The position numbers and the translations under genes are program-made. Below the pieces are notes generated by a model. That model was not told where the DNA came from. It saw nothing but the letters and a program-made list of their open reading frames with translations, and made no database searches. A stretch of 64,000 bases of DNA from DAOTKC01 sp035449045 (GTDB lineage: Bacteria; Bacillota; Clostridia; Christensenellales; CAG-917). Of the stretch, positions 8,705-17,146 are shown piece by piece. The stretch spans positions 1 to 64,000 of the forward strand of contig DAOTKC010000003.1 in assembly GCA_035449045.1 (NCBI GenBank). The letters are read 5' to 3'. Each line of letters opens with the position of its first letter. The stretch's first letter is position 1.

Positions 8705-9649
8705 TTAGCTCTGAAGCTCGGTGCGGTCTTCAATCGCCCGGCTGTCCACAATGGTGTTGCGGTCGATATAGTAATTTTTGCGGTTGTAGATATAGTAAAA
8801 GGTAAGCTCAAGAATGCGGAGAATGAGGTAAAGCAGCGCCATTCCCGCGATGAACGCCAGCCCGAAGGTGACGACGCCGAGCACGACAATCAAGATATAC
8901 ATTAGGAAAAATACCACGAACATCGTCATCAAAATTCGGTTGAAGCGCTCCTTTACCATCTTGAAGCTTGCTCTTAACGCCTTAAAGAGCTTCTTGTCCT
9001 CGGAATGCAAAAAATACGGCAGCCAGCCGCAAAACAGCGTGGAGCGCAGCGAAAAGAGCGTTATGGCGAGGAGGAGCGCCAGAGTCAGCGCAAACATGTT
9101 GAGGGCGGGCGTCAGTTCGATGATGATAACCGTGATGAGGGTGTAAATCAAAAGATTTGTCGGCACCATTATCGCGGTATAAATCAATGAATAGAGCGCG
9201 GAATGGCGGATGTTTTTGAAAAATGCCGACATAAAGCCGTATTCCAGCCCCGACGACATAAACTGGTCTATCATGAAGGAAAGCGGCATGCTGGCAAGCG
9301 TAAGCAAAAATTTAGTGACGAAATAAAAGATAATGATGGTGGCGAGAGCCTTTGCCAAAAACACTCTGTCGAGTTTGATAATGTTCCAAATCTTCTTAAT
9401 GAAGCCGGCCGCCGTGTCGACGAATGATTTGACGCCCGACTCCCCTTCGGTGAATTCGTCCCAGCTGTCCTTCAACGCCTTGGTTTCCTCCTTGACGTCG
9501 GAGCGGAGCGAGAAATTCCTTTCGGCGGGAATAAGCACACATGCGGCGATGACCGAGGTCAGAAGGATGGCGCAAAAAACGTAGACGAGAATTTTAAAGA
9601 TCAGGCTGAACTTGGATGTCAAAATCGAAGTGGAGTATTTAAATTCCAT
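8705..9649 (-). CDS. Polytopic membrane protein, second of a pair, unknown function
   Basis: I do not recognise this 314-residue protein. It has an N-terminal helix (about 18-40), a charged extracytoplasmic-looking stretch (about 44-90), then about five helices (100-125, 155-180, 185-205, 240-265, 268-290) and a basic tail 'YYIYNRKNYYIDRN'. The amphipathic segment 'LFKALRASFKMVKERFNRIL' resembles the cytosolic loop of DUF975/YihY-like membrane proteins. The start follows GAGGT, which overlaps the TGA of the upstream gene, so the two are translationally coupled. Confidence 0.6.
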   Translation of the reverse strand: MEFKYSTSILTSKFSLIFKILVYVFCAILLTSVIAACVLIPAERNFSLRSDVKEETKALKDSWDEFTEGESGVKSFVDTAAGFIKKIWNIIKLDRVFLAKALATIIIFYFVTKFLLTLASMPLSFMIDQFMSSGLEYGFMSAFFKNIRHSALYSLIYTAIMVPTNLLIYTLITVIIIELTPALNMFALTLALLLAITLFSLRSTLFCGWLPYFLHSEDKKLFKALRASFKMVKERFNRILMTMFVVFFLMYILIVVLGVVTFGLAFIAGMALLYLILRILELTFYYIYNRKNYYIDRNTIVDSRAIEDRTELQS

Positions 9650-9656
9650 GTTTACC

Positions 9657-10487
9657 TCACGACCACTTGAATTTGCGGCCGAAGTCCGCCCTATCGGTGC
9701 CCGTAAGGTCGAAAAACGCCGTATACATCAAAATGATATAATAGATGACTAAAAACAAATAACAAAAGCTGTCGACGACGCGAAGTAGGCTCAGCCCCAT
9801 TATTTTAAGCTCGAAGACGGAAAATATCACCATGAAAAAGAGCGGAAGCAGCGAAGCAAGCCCCAGCGCGGACGCTATTTTGAAGTTGTTGCCGCGAATT
9901 ATCTGCACCGCTTCGCTTAGCGCGCGGCCTGTGGAATAGCCGGTGTGCAGCATGTTGGGCGCCCAAAGTATGATGATGGAAAAGCAAAGCAGCGCCAGCA
10001 CGTAAAAGCCGGCAAGCGATATGACCGAAAACGCCAGCGCAACCTTAGGCACGAACAGCACCGCCCAAAGATAGAAAGTCGCGGCGTTTAAAAGCGTGAA
10101 CAGCTCAAAGATTGCGCCCGCCAAGAACAACAGCTTAACCGCCGTCAGATAGTTGTAATTCAATCTGGTAAAAATCCGCTTGGGAGAGATGTCGAACTCG
10201 CCCGTCAGCATGTGCCGGTAAACGGCGCCGAACAGGACGCTGACCGATAGCGCCATCGCGGCAAGCCCAATAACGCCCAAATAGATGTATTTAACGTTTG
10301 TTCCCGTTAAAAATAGATAGATTGCCCTGAAACTGGAGCGGTCGTGGCTGAAGTAGCGGCAGACAAAATCAATGGACGCCGAGGGCGCGATTAAAAAGGA
10401 CATCAGCACCGCGGGCACCAGCACGATGAGGAAGAAATAAATAAATTTGGAATTAGTGTATTTGAACGTCAGTTTAAGGTATTTCAT
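9657..10487 (-). CDS. Polytopic membrane protein, first of a pair, unknown function
   Basis: This 276-residue protein has about six hydrophobic helices and almost no soluble domain. One extracytoplasmic loop ('APSASIDFVCRYFSHDRSSFRA') and a cytosolic segment ('TGRALSEAVQIIRGNNFKIASALG') stand out. That segment parallels 'ALRASFKMVKERFNRILM' in the next gene, so the two may be distant paralogues forming a heteromer. AGGGG precedes the ATG. The gene starts 56 bases from a divergent radical SAM gene. No function can be assigned. Confidence 0.6.
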   Translation of the reverse strand: MKYLKLTFKYTNSKFIYFFLIVLVPAVLMSFLIAPSASIDFVCRYFSHDRSSFRAIYLFLTGTNVKYIYLGVIGLAAMALSVSVLFGAVYRHMLTGEFDISPKRIFTRLNYNYLTAVKLLFLAGAIFELFTLLNAATFYLWAVLFVPKVALAFSVISLAGFYVLALLCFSIIILWAPNMLHTGYSTGRALSEAVQIIRGNNFKIASALGLASLLPLFFMVIFSVFELKIMGLSLLRVVDSFCYLFLVIYYIILMYTAFFDLTGTDRADFGRKFKWS

Positions 10488-10506
10488 CGGCCCCTAAGAC
10501 TATTCC

Positions 10507-10535
10507 TTGATTTATTATTCGCTAGTTATTATAAT
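10507..10535 (+). promoter_or_regulatory. Promoter giving a leaderless transcript for the PflX-like gene
   Basis: TTGATT (10507-10512), 17-base spacer, TATAAT (10530-10535). Transcription would begin at about 10542, one or two bases before the ATG at 10544, so no ribosome site can be on the message. Confidence 0.7.
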
Positions 10536-10543
10536 ATATCACA

Positions 10544-11440
10544 ATGAATAAAGCAAGCTTACCGAGTGATTTTAATCCCTGCCGCCTCTGCCCCCGAGAA
10601 TGCGCCGTCATGCGAAACAAATCGACGGGATTTTGCGGCGCGCCAGAGGAAATGAGGATTGCCAAAGCAATGCTTCATTTCGGCGAGGAGCCGCCGATAA
10701 GCGGCACGCGCGGCAGCGGCACGATATTTTTTTCGGGCTGCTCCCTCAAATGCCGCTATTGCCAGAATCACGCCATCTCAAGGAGCGCGGCGGGCGAAAG
10801 CTATTCACCTGCCCGCCTTGCCGAACTCTTTAAACACCTTGAAGGCATGGGCGCTCACAATATAAACTTGGTGACGCCGACGCACTACTCCGCCGCAATC
10901 AAAGCCGCCCTTGATATATATCGTCCCAAAATCCCTATTGTCTATAACACCGGCGGCTACGAAAAGCCCGAAATAATCCGCTCTCTTAAAGGCTATATAG
11001 ATATTTACCTAACCGATTTAAAATATGCCGATGATGACATATCCCGCGCTTTATCGGGCGTAAACGACTACTTTAACCGCGCTTTTTGCGCAATTACCGA
11101 AATGATTAAGGAGCAACCCAAGCCGATTTACGACGGCGGCGGCATGATGAAAGCGGGCGTCATAATCAGGCATTTGGTCTTGCCCGGCTATCTTGAAAAC
11201 AGCGTGAAGGTGCTGAGATGTTTTGCCGAAAACTTCAAGGATAACGCTCTTTTATCCTTAATGAGCCAATACACGCCGCCATCCGAACTCAGGGAAAGCC
11301 TGCCGCAAAATTTAAAGCGCACCTTACGGCCTTTGGAATTCAAATACATTTTAAATAAGCTCGACGAACTTGAAATCGGCGACGGATTTATTCAGGACAT
11401 TTCATCGGCAACGGAGGAAATGCTGCCTGATTTTAATTAA
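10544..11440 (+). CDS. PflX-type radical SAM protein
   Basis: This 298-residue protein belongs to the PflX-like branch (COG1313) of pyruvate-formate-lyase-activating-enzyme relatives. The radical SAM cluster motif is C66-x3-C70-x2-C73 in 'FFSGCSLKCRYCQN'. The N-terminal cysteines C13, C16, C20 and C31 ('CRLCPREC...GFCG') are conserved in the PflX branch and support the start used, although it has no Shine-Dalgarno. The following 'VTPTHY' and 'NTGGYE' segments fit the partial TIM barrel. The family presumably generates a 5'-deoxyadenosyl radical, but its substrate is not established; a glycyl-radical partner is not visible here. Confidence 0.88.
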   Translation: MNKASLPSDFNPCRLCPRECAVMRNKSTGFCGAPEEMRIAKAMLHFGEEPPISGTRGSGTIFFSGCSLKCRYCQNHAISRSAAGESYSPARLAELFKHLEGMGAHNINLVTPTHYSAAIKAALDIYRPKIPIVYNTGGYEKPEIIRSLKGYIDIYLTDLKYADDDISRALSGVNDYFNRAFCAITEMIKEQPKPIYDGGGMMKAGVIIRHLVLPGYLENSVKVLRCFAENFKDNALLSLMSQYTPPSELRESLPQNLKRTLRPLEFKYILNKLDELEIGDGFIQDISSATEEMLPDFN

Positions 11441-11740
11441 TAATTAATAATGAATAATGAATTACTGCGGTGGGCACGGAGCGCCGAACGAAAAACGCCC
11501 AACGAAAAACGAAAAACGGTTGGTTAGCGGCGCGGAGGCCGAAAAAATTATAATGAAATAATCTTTATTTATAGCTTCTAAACACAAATGGGTTTTATTT
11601 ATTATAAATCCACATTTGCTTCTCTTCCGCATTCCATCCACAGTTGAGCGTTTTTTTTTAGTTTTTCGTTGATAATCCAACCGCCGTTATTCGTAATTAG
11701 ATATTAATTATTCGTTATCAACAGTAACTGCGGTGTAAAA
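11441..11740. other. Non-coding stretch with a 9-base direct repeat and inverted AT-rich ends
   Basis: There is no credible gene here. ACTGCGGTG occurs at 11464-11472 and again at 11727-11735. Just inside lie AT-rich words (TAATTAATAATGAATAATGA on the left, its approximate inverse on the right) and iterated AACGAAAAAC units, with an approximate inverse near 11660. The layout resembles a small non-autonomous repeat element, but one copy is not enough to call it. Confidence 0.35.
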
Positions 11741-11769
11741 AAAAACCGTCAACGGTTGACAGTTTTTTT
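11741..11769 (-). terminator. Intrinsic terminator after rho
   Basis: AAAAACCGTCAA, CGG loop, TTGACAGTTTTT: a 12-bp stem with one mismatch. The minus-strand transcript ends in nine Us. It lies 20 bases past the rho stop codon. Confidence 0.75.
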
Positions 11770-11789
11770 GTAGATTTTATTTATAGATT

Positions 11790-13313
11790 TTAGGATTTTC
11801 TGAGCAAAAAGCCTTCCTTCTGCCAGTTTCTCAAATTTAGCAACAATTGTTCGATAAATTCCTGATTGGTGTTGGTCTTTACCATCATGTTTAAAAGCGT
11901 TTCGGTCGCCTCTGCGGTGTCGCCCGAGGAAAGAACCTTCCTGAACGCCCAAATTCCTTCCAGCTCCTTGGGAGTCAAAAGCAGCTCTTCCTTTCTGGTG
12001 CCGCTCTTGGCAAGGTCGATGGCGGGGAAAATCCGCTTTTCGGAGAGCTTTCTGTCGAGGTGTATTTCCATGTTGCCGGTGCCCTTGAACTCCTCGTAAA
12101 TGACGTCGTCCATACGGCTTCCGGTGTCGACAAGCGCCGTCGCAATTATAGTAAGACTGCCGCCGCGCTCGATATTTCTTGCCGAGCCGAAGAAGCGCTT
12201 GGGGCTGTGGAGCGCGCCGGGGTCGATACCGCCCGACAGCGTTCTGCCGGTGGGCGGAATGGTCAAATTGTAAGCTCTCGCCAAACGCGTCAGGCTGTCC
12301 ATCAAAATAACGACGTCCTTGCCCAGCTCCACCAATCTTTTTGCGCGGCTCAAAAGCAGCTCGGCCGCCTTGGTGTGGTGCTCGGGCATCTCGTCGAAAG
12401 TAGAATAGATGACCTCGCCTTTTATCGAGCGTTTCATGTCGGTGACTTCCTCGGGACGCTCGTCGACAAGAAGCACTAAAAGCGTGACATCGGGATAGTT
12501 GGTGGAAATCGACGCCGCAATCTGCTTTAAAAGCGTCGTTTTGCCTGCCTTGGGCGGCGACACTATCATGGCGCGCTGGCCCTTGCCTATCGGCGCGATG
12601 AGGTCGATGCAGCGAATGGCGAAGTCGCGAGCGCTGCCCTTGGTTTCCAGCTTCAGCCGCTTGTCTGGATAGATGGGAACGAGGTCGTCAAAATTGGGAC
12701 GGCGTTCCATCGCCTCGGGCGGCTCGCCGTTAATCGAGATGATGTCAATTAAAGCGGAAGGCTTATTGTCGTGGTTGACTTTGGTATAGCACTTGACTAA
12801 ATCGCCGCGCCTAAGACCGGCCTTTTTAATTTTGAGGGCGGCGACGTAGACGTCCTTTTCGCTGTGTTCGCAGTTTCTGACTCGGATAAAGCCGTAGCCG
12901 TCGGTGTGAATGTCGAGGACGCCCTCGCGGATATCCTCTTCCTCGGTTAAGGGCGTGAAGACGGTCTCCTGCCTCGGGAAAGGCGCGTGGTCAAAGGGTT
13001 TAAAGACGCGCTTCTCCTCGACCGGAGGCTTCACAAACTCCTTTGCCGCCGTTGAAAGAACGGGCGCCGGCGTTTGAGCGAACGCGGGATTTTCGGGTTG
13101 CGGCGGCGCGAAGTTGACATACTTCGCCGGCCTGCCCCGCTTGGAGGGCGCGCTGGGCTTTTCGACGCCCGAAGCGATGTTGAGAATTTTTTCTATAAGG
13201 CTTGCCTTATTTAAACTGGCGGGCGAAGCAACGCCGACAGAACGTCCGGCGGAGCGCAATTCAAAAATAGTTAAATCCTCCAGTTGCTGCTTTGTCATAG
13301 AAAGATAATCCAT
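11790..13313 (-). CDS. rho: Transcription termination factor Rho
   Basis: A hexameric RNA helicase that ends untranslated transcripts. An N-terminal Rho helix domain (about 1-47, 'TKQQLEDLTIFELRSAGRSVGV') is followed by a Pro-rich linker of some 60 residues, the OB-fold primary RNA site (about 120-195, with 'GYGFIRV'), and the RecA-like ATPase. Walker A 'PPKAGKTTLLKQ' is near 253, Walker B 'VVILMDSLTRLARAYN' near 340, and the Q-loop/R-loop region 'GSLTIIATALVDTGSRMDDVIYEEFKGTGNMEI' follows. Length (507) exceeds the E. coli protein because of the linker, as in many Clostridia. GAGG lies six bases upstream of the ATG. It stands behind the MBL-fold gene with a 113-base gap. Confidence 0.97.
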   Translation of the reverse strand: MDYLSMTKQQLEDLTIFELRSAGRSVGVASPASLNKASLIEKILNIASGVEKPSAPSKRGRPAKYVNFAPPQPENPAFAQTPAPVLSTAAKEFVKPPVEEKRVFKPFDHAPFPRQETVFTPLTEEEDIREGVLDIHTDGYGFIRVRNCEHSEKDVYVAALKIKKAGLRRGDLVKCYTKVNHDNKPSALIDIISINGEPPEAMERRPNFDDLVPIYPDKRLKLETKGSARDFAIRCIDLIAPIGKGQRAMIVSPPKAGKTTLLKQIAASISTNYPDVTLLVLLVDERPEEVTDMKRSIKGEVIYSTFDEMPEHHTKAAELLLSRAKRLVELGKDVVILMDSLTRLARAYNLTIPPTGRTLSGGIDPGALHSPKRFFGSARNIERGGSLTIIATALVDTGSRMDDVIYEEFKGTGNMEIHLDRKLSEKRIFPAIDLAKSGTRKEELLLTPKELEGIWAFRKVLSSGDTAEATETLLNMMVKTNTNQEFIEQLLLNLRNWQKEGFLLRKS

Positions 13314-13426
13314 ATTGACCTCAATGAATGCAAGAAATAATCGTTAAACAAATGGGAAGAAGAGCCCGATACCTATTATACGCAATTTTTAAAGGGAAAA
13401 TCCTGCTAAAAATGACGAAATCGGTT

Positions 13427-14080
13427 TTAATTTTGTGTTTTTTCCAATATGACGACCTTGGTTTCTTCGCCGTCGAAGTCGGCGCGGTCAAATTCCAGCG
13501 TGTCGCCTTCGTAATGGCAAACGGCGTCCTCATCGAAATAATCCAAAAATTCGCCTATCTTATCCAAATCGAATTCGCAGTCTTTGGTGCGGTAATGCAT
13601 GGGAATGACGATATCGGGCATCAGTCTGTCGACGTATTCTTTGGCTTGGGCGGCGTCAATAGTAAAGGAGCCACCGACGGGAATAAGCAAGATGTTGACG
13701 GGCATCAGCGATTCGACGAGCAGGCTGTCGCATTCCTGCCCTATGTCGCCTAAGTGGCAGACCTCGACGCCGTCGATCCTGAATTTAAAAACGAGATTTT
13801 TGCCTCTGAGCGTGCCGCCTTCGTTGTCGTGGTCGGTCAAAAAACCGTAGATATGCACGCCCTTAATCTCATACGCTCCCACCTTATCGATGATTTCGGG
13901 CTCGCCGCTTACTCCTTCCAAATAGCTGTGATCCTCATGCTTGTGGCTGACGGTGACGGCATCCGCCGTGACCTCGGGCATCTTAAAGCCCACGTAAGGA
14001 TGGAACGGGTCGATGACTATCGACGTCCCCGTGCTTTCGATTAGCTGAAAGCAAGAGTGACCCAACCATTTTAATTTCAT
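13427..14080 (-). CDS. MBL-fold metal-dependent hydrolase, UPF0173/YycJ-like
   Basis: A compact 217-residue metallo-beta-lactamase-fold protein. The opening 'MKLKWLGHSCFQL' and 'IVIDPF' are typical of the UlaG/UPF0173 group. Metal ligands are in 'VSHKHEDHSY' (H-x-E-D-H form), 'VCHLGDIG' and 'VIPMHYRTKDCE'. The family hydrolyses phosphoester or lactone bonds in small molecules or nucleic acids; the substrate here is unknown. GGAGG lies five bases before the ATG. It sits between prs and rho, which gives no functional hint. Confidence 0.88.
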   Translation of the reverse strand: MKLKWLGHSCFQLIESTGTSIVIDPFHPYVGFKMPEVTADAVTVSHKHEDHSYLEGVSGEPEIIDKVGAYEIKGVHIYGFLTDHDNEGGTLRGKNLVFKFRIDGVEVCHLGDIGQECDSLLVESLMPVNILLIPVGGSFTIDAAQAKEYVDRLMPDIVIPMHYRTKDCEFDLDKIGEFLDYFDEDAVCHYEGDTLEFDRADFDGEETKVVILEKTQN

Positions 14081-14256
14081 TTCAACCTCCTCGGTTTATT
14101 TCTTACTCAATAAATTATATATTATATCTTATTACCGCATTCGGCTCGGGGTTTTTTTATTTCAAGGTAAATCCATAACAATGATTATTAAATTATTTAT
14201 ATCCAAATATTTCGCAATAGGCCAAAAATTTTTACAAAATTAATTTGTCCCCAATA

Positions 14257-15423
14257 TCAGGGGTTCTGTTTTTTGCCCTTTTCGATTTTGTCAATGAGCG
14301 ACTGGACTTTTTCGTGCGGGTCTAGCAGGCCGCTGACCGAATCCTTATGGTTGCAAGCCGAGATGATGAGGGCGATATATTTTGACAAATCGGCCTCTAC
14401 AAACCATTTCATGCCTTTAAGTTCGGGTATGCGGTAGGTGAGGTTGGTGGATACCATGGCGTCAATCAGCCCTTCCTCGTAGGCCGATTGGAACTTGTCG
14501 ACGCCCTCGGTGAAGAGAGCGAAAGTGGCGGTGATGAAAATTCTCGCCGCGCCCTTTTCCTTAAGCTCGCGGGCAAGCTTTATGACGGAATCGCCGGTGG
14601 CTATTATGTCGTCGGCGACGAAAATGTCCATTCCCATCACCGAGTTGCCGATATATTCATGGGCGATTATGGGGTTTCTCCCCTGCACGACGTTGGCATA
14701 GTCGCGCCTCTTGTAGAACATACCGAGGTCCAGTCCCAAAACCGAGGCGTAGTAGATGTTTCTCGGCATGGCGCCTTCGTCGGGGCTTACCACCATCATG
14801 TGTTCTTTATCAAAAGTGAGTTCGGGGAAATTTTTAGAAAGCGCCTTCAGAATTTGGTATGTGGGGAAGAAGTTGTCAAAACCCATTAGCGGGACGGCGT
14901 TTTGAACCCTGGGGTCGTGCGCGTCAAAGGTTATAAGGTCTTTGACTCCCATCCTCTCCAGTTCTTGCAGCATCATGGCGCAGTCGAGCGATTCACGTCC
15001 GTTCCGCCTATGCTGCCTTCCGCCGTAAAGCATCGGCATGATGACGGTGATTTTTTCGGCCTTTCCGTTGGCGGCGCAAATGACGCGCTTAAGGTCGGCA
15101 TAATGCTCGTCCGGGCTTTTGGGAATGTCAATTCCCATCATCTCGTAATGTTCGCCGTGGTTGCCCACATCTACTATTATATAAAGGTCGCGGCCGCGGA
15201 CAGTTTCGTTTATGATGGCCTTTCCGTCGCCGGTCGTAAATCTCGGAAAACTGCACGGAATGATATAGGAATCCTTTTTGAATTCTTTTTTATCCGCTTC
15301 GAACCATTCGACAAGATATTTGTCAATCTTTTGTGCGAGCTCGACGGCTCCGGGAAGCGCTATTATTGATAAAGGTGCCGTGGGAGTTGTTTCGCGGAAT
15401 ACTTTCTCAAAAAGCGGCGTCAT
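14257..15423 (-). CDS. prs: Ribose-phosphate pyrophosphokinase, long form
   Basis: Makes PRPP from ribose 5-phosphate and ATP for nucleotide, His and Trp synthesis. The catalytic 'MPMLYGGRQHRRNGRES' flexible-loop region, 'LITFDAHDPRVQN' with the conserved FDAHDP core, 'VVSPDEGAMPR' and the ribose-phosphate loop 'VADDIIATGDSVIK' are all present. At 388 residues it is some 70 longer than the classical enzyme; the extra length is at the N-terminus (about 1-65, with an unusual insertion) and the C-terminus. This long type occurs in several anaerobic lineages. GAGG is six bases before the ATG and an extended -10 promoter is just upstream. Confidence 0.9.
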   Translation of the reverse strand: MTPLFEKVFRETTPTAPLSIIALPGAVELAQKIDKYLVEWFEADKKEFKKDSYIIPCSFPRFTTGDGKAIINETVRGRDLYIIVDVGNHGEHYEMMGIDIPKSPDEHYADLKRVICAANGKAEKITVIMPMLYGGRQHRRNGRESLDCAMMLQELERMGVKDLITFDAHDPRVQNAVPLMGFDNFFPTYQILKALSKNFPELTFDKEHMMVVSPDEGAMPRNIYYASVLGLDLGMFYKRRDYANVVQGRNPIIAHEYIGNSVMGMDIFVADDIIATGDSVIKLARELKEKGAARIFITATFALFTEGVDKFQSAYEEGLIDAMVSTNLTYRIPELKGMKWFVEADLSKYIALIISACNHKDSVSGLLDPHEKVQSLIDKIEKGKKQNP

Positions 15424-15456
15424 TTTTCCTCCGAAGAATCAAACCTTTCTTTAGAA

Positions 15457-15465
15457 ATTATATCA
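15457..15465 (-). promoter_or_regulatory. Extended -10 promoter for prs
   Basis: TGATATAAT on the minus strand: a perfect -10 (15457-15462) with the TGN extension. No good -35 is visible. The same GTGATATAAT word stands before two other genes in this window. Transcript leader is about 27 bases. Confidence 0.6.
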
Positions 15466-15797
15466 CAAAAAAAATAAAACGCCATCTTTTTGAATGATAT
15501 ACCCCTTAAAATTTTAGCTTAATCACAACAAAATTCTTAATTAGTATTGTTTATTGTCAAAAAAATTAAAATGTATAAATGTCTAATATATTTTACTGTA
15601 AAATCAAACCGACAAGGCCGCATATTTATTGAATAAAATTGAAAAAATGTCGCTTTCGTAGCAGGTAATCAATTTTTAGCCCAACATAATTTCGGTGTTC
15701 ATTTTTTATAGATATAAATTCCGAAACCTGAGGAATAAAGCTCCAAAATTTATTTGCACAAAATACGCTTTTTTGCATAACTAACAAAAAATAAATA

Positions 15798-15826
15798 TTG
15801 ACGGATAAAGTATATTAAGGTATACT
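15798..15826 (+). promoter_or_regulatory. Strong promoter of the two-gene membrane-protein operon
   Basis: TTGACG (15798-15803), 17-base spacer, TATACT (15821-15826). Expected start near 15833, giving a 55-base leader ending in AAGGAG before the ATG. Confidence 0.7.
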
Positions 15827-15888
15827 TTCAAGGTAACTATATTTTATTCAAAATATATTTGTTATAGTTTTATGTTAAGGAGCAAGTT

Positions 15889-17136
15889 ATGGAGTTGAAG
15901 CTGCAAGTTATCAAGTTTTTAAAGACCTTGATTTACCTTCTCGGTTTCCCCCTGCTCTTCCTCTTGGCCCTCATAAATTCGATGCCGATGTTCGGCGAAA
16001 TCGTTTTCAAAGGTTTCGCGGCCAACGGCATCTTGCTTGTTTTGGCGATGTGGGCAGTGGTCGAGTTCGTCCGTTTGTTGTTCAAAGTGGCAATGCGGAA
16101 AAACGGTGGAAGCCTGCGTTCGATGATAGTCGCCTGTCTCGCCGTCCTCGTCATGGTGCTGCCGACTTATTTCATCGGCCAAGTGCAGGAGAAAAGGGTG
16201 AACGAGGTCCGCGCCGAATATTCGGCATATGTCGTCGACGGCAAGACCATCGAAGTGCCCACCTACGGCAAGCAGGAAGGCTGGTATAGGGCGACCACCA
16301 AGGTCAACAAGGCCGAGCGCAAGAGCTATACCGATGCCTTAATTTACGATGTTGACGACTGCATGGCGTTTTACAACGGCGTGATGACGTCGAAGTCACT
16401 CCCCTACGCCGTTGACCGCAGGCTCTATCTCGAAGACAGCTACTACGATAACTGGGGTATGCCGGAAGCGACCGAAAAGCAGCTTAAGGAAGGCGAAAAC
16501 CTCTTTGTCTACTATACCGGAATCGGCTATAAGAAATACGACGCCGACGTCCACGCCGACAAGATGGTGTTTTACATCAATCTAGAAGACCACAAGGCTG
16601 AGGACTACACGCCCGACGCCGAGAAAATCGACATCGGCAACAAATACAAAGAATGCCTGTTCTACTACTCCGACGGCGAATATCTTCTTGTTCCCGCCGT
16701 TCCTACCGGCAACGAAGGCACGCTTTATTACTTCATGCCCAAGCATCCCGTTTCGGGCGGACCCGGCCCGGGCCTCGACATTTGGGGATATGAAAGCTAT
16801 CTCGGCAAAGTCTACGGCATCAAAACCGTTATTACCCGAGAAATAGCGCTTCTTCAAGGCTACGTCGACGACTATGAGGCCGCGCTCGAGTCCGGTCCGG
16901 TTGCCGAATCCGATCCTCTATACTTAAATTATCAAATCGCACTAAAAGGCGACGCCGAACACTACGACCTGCTCTCGCTCTACGACATTCAGGCGCGGCT
17001 TAGCTATCAGCCCTCGCTATATCCCATCTTCGCTGCCAAAACCTATATCAATATCTTTGTCGGCGTCGTCGTTATCGGCATCATTTTGATAGGATATCTC
17101 GAAGAAAAAGAATATGCCATGCTGGCGGTAAAATAA
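15889..17136 (+). CDS. Membrane protein with large external domain, first of an operon, unknown function
   Basis: I do not recognise this 415-residue protein. Three helices (about 8-28, 42-64, 78-98) are followed by a soluble domain of about 280 residues, rich in Tyr and Asp, and a final helix (about 388-408). The topology places the domain outside the cell. Pieces such as 'LFYYSDGEYLLVPAVPTG' and 'GTLYYFMPKHPVSGGPGPG' suggest a beta-rich fold. The N-terminal 'LLGFPLLFLLALI' matches 'FLAGFPLLLILVYF' at the same place in the next gene, so the two share a membrane module. AAGGAG precedes the ATG at ideal spacing. Confidence 0.65.
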   Translation: MELKLQVIKFLKTLIYLLGFPLLFLLALINSMPMFGEIVFKGFAANGILLVLAMWAVVEFVRLLFKVAMRKNGGSLRSMIVACLAVLVMVLPTYFIGQVQEKRVNEVRAEYSAYVVDGKTIEVPTYGKQEGWYRATTKVNKAERKSYTDALIYDVDDCMAFYNGVMTSKSLPYAVDRRLYLEDSYYDNWGMPEATEKQLKEGENLFVYYTGIGYKKYDADVHADKMVFYINLEDHKAEDYTPDAEKIDIGNKYKECLFYYSDGEYLLVPAVPTGNEGTLYYFMPKHPVSGGPGPGLDIWGYESYLGKVYGIKTVITREIALLQGYVDDYEAALESGPVAESDPLYLNYQIALKGDAEHYDLLSLYDIQARLSYQPSLYPIFAAKTYINIFVGVVVIGIILIGYLEEKEYAMLAVK

Positions 17137-17146
17137 GGAGGATATT

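Larger units (their letters stand above)
15424..15888. other. Divergent AT-rich promoter region between prs and a membrane-protein operon
   Basis: This 465-base gap has no open frame with a ribosome site. It holds the prs promoter at its left edge and a strong promoter for the rightward operon at its right edge. Between them is AT-rich DNA in which I see no hairpin with a U tract, no tRNA and no riboswitch I can name. Confidence 0.6.

Noticed and set aside
11462..11680. A 72-codon frame on the minus strand in the gap between the pflX-like gene and rho
   Set aside because: No ribosome site, low-complexity composition, and it overlaps the repeated AACGAAAAAC region; it looks like chance.
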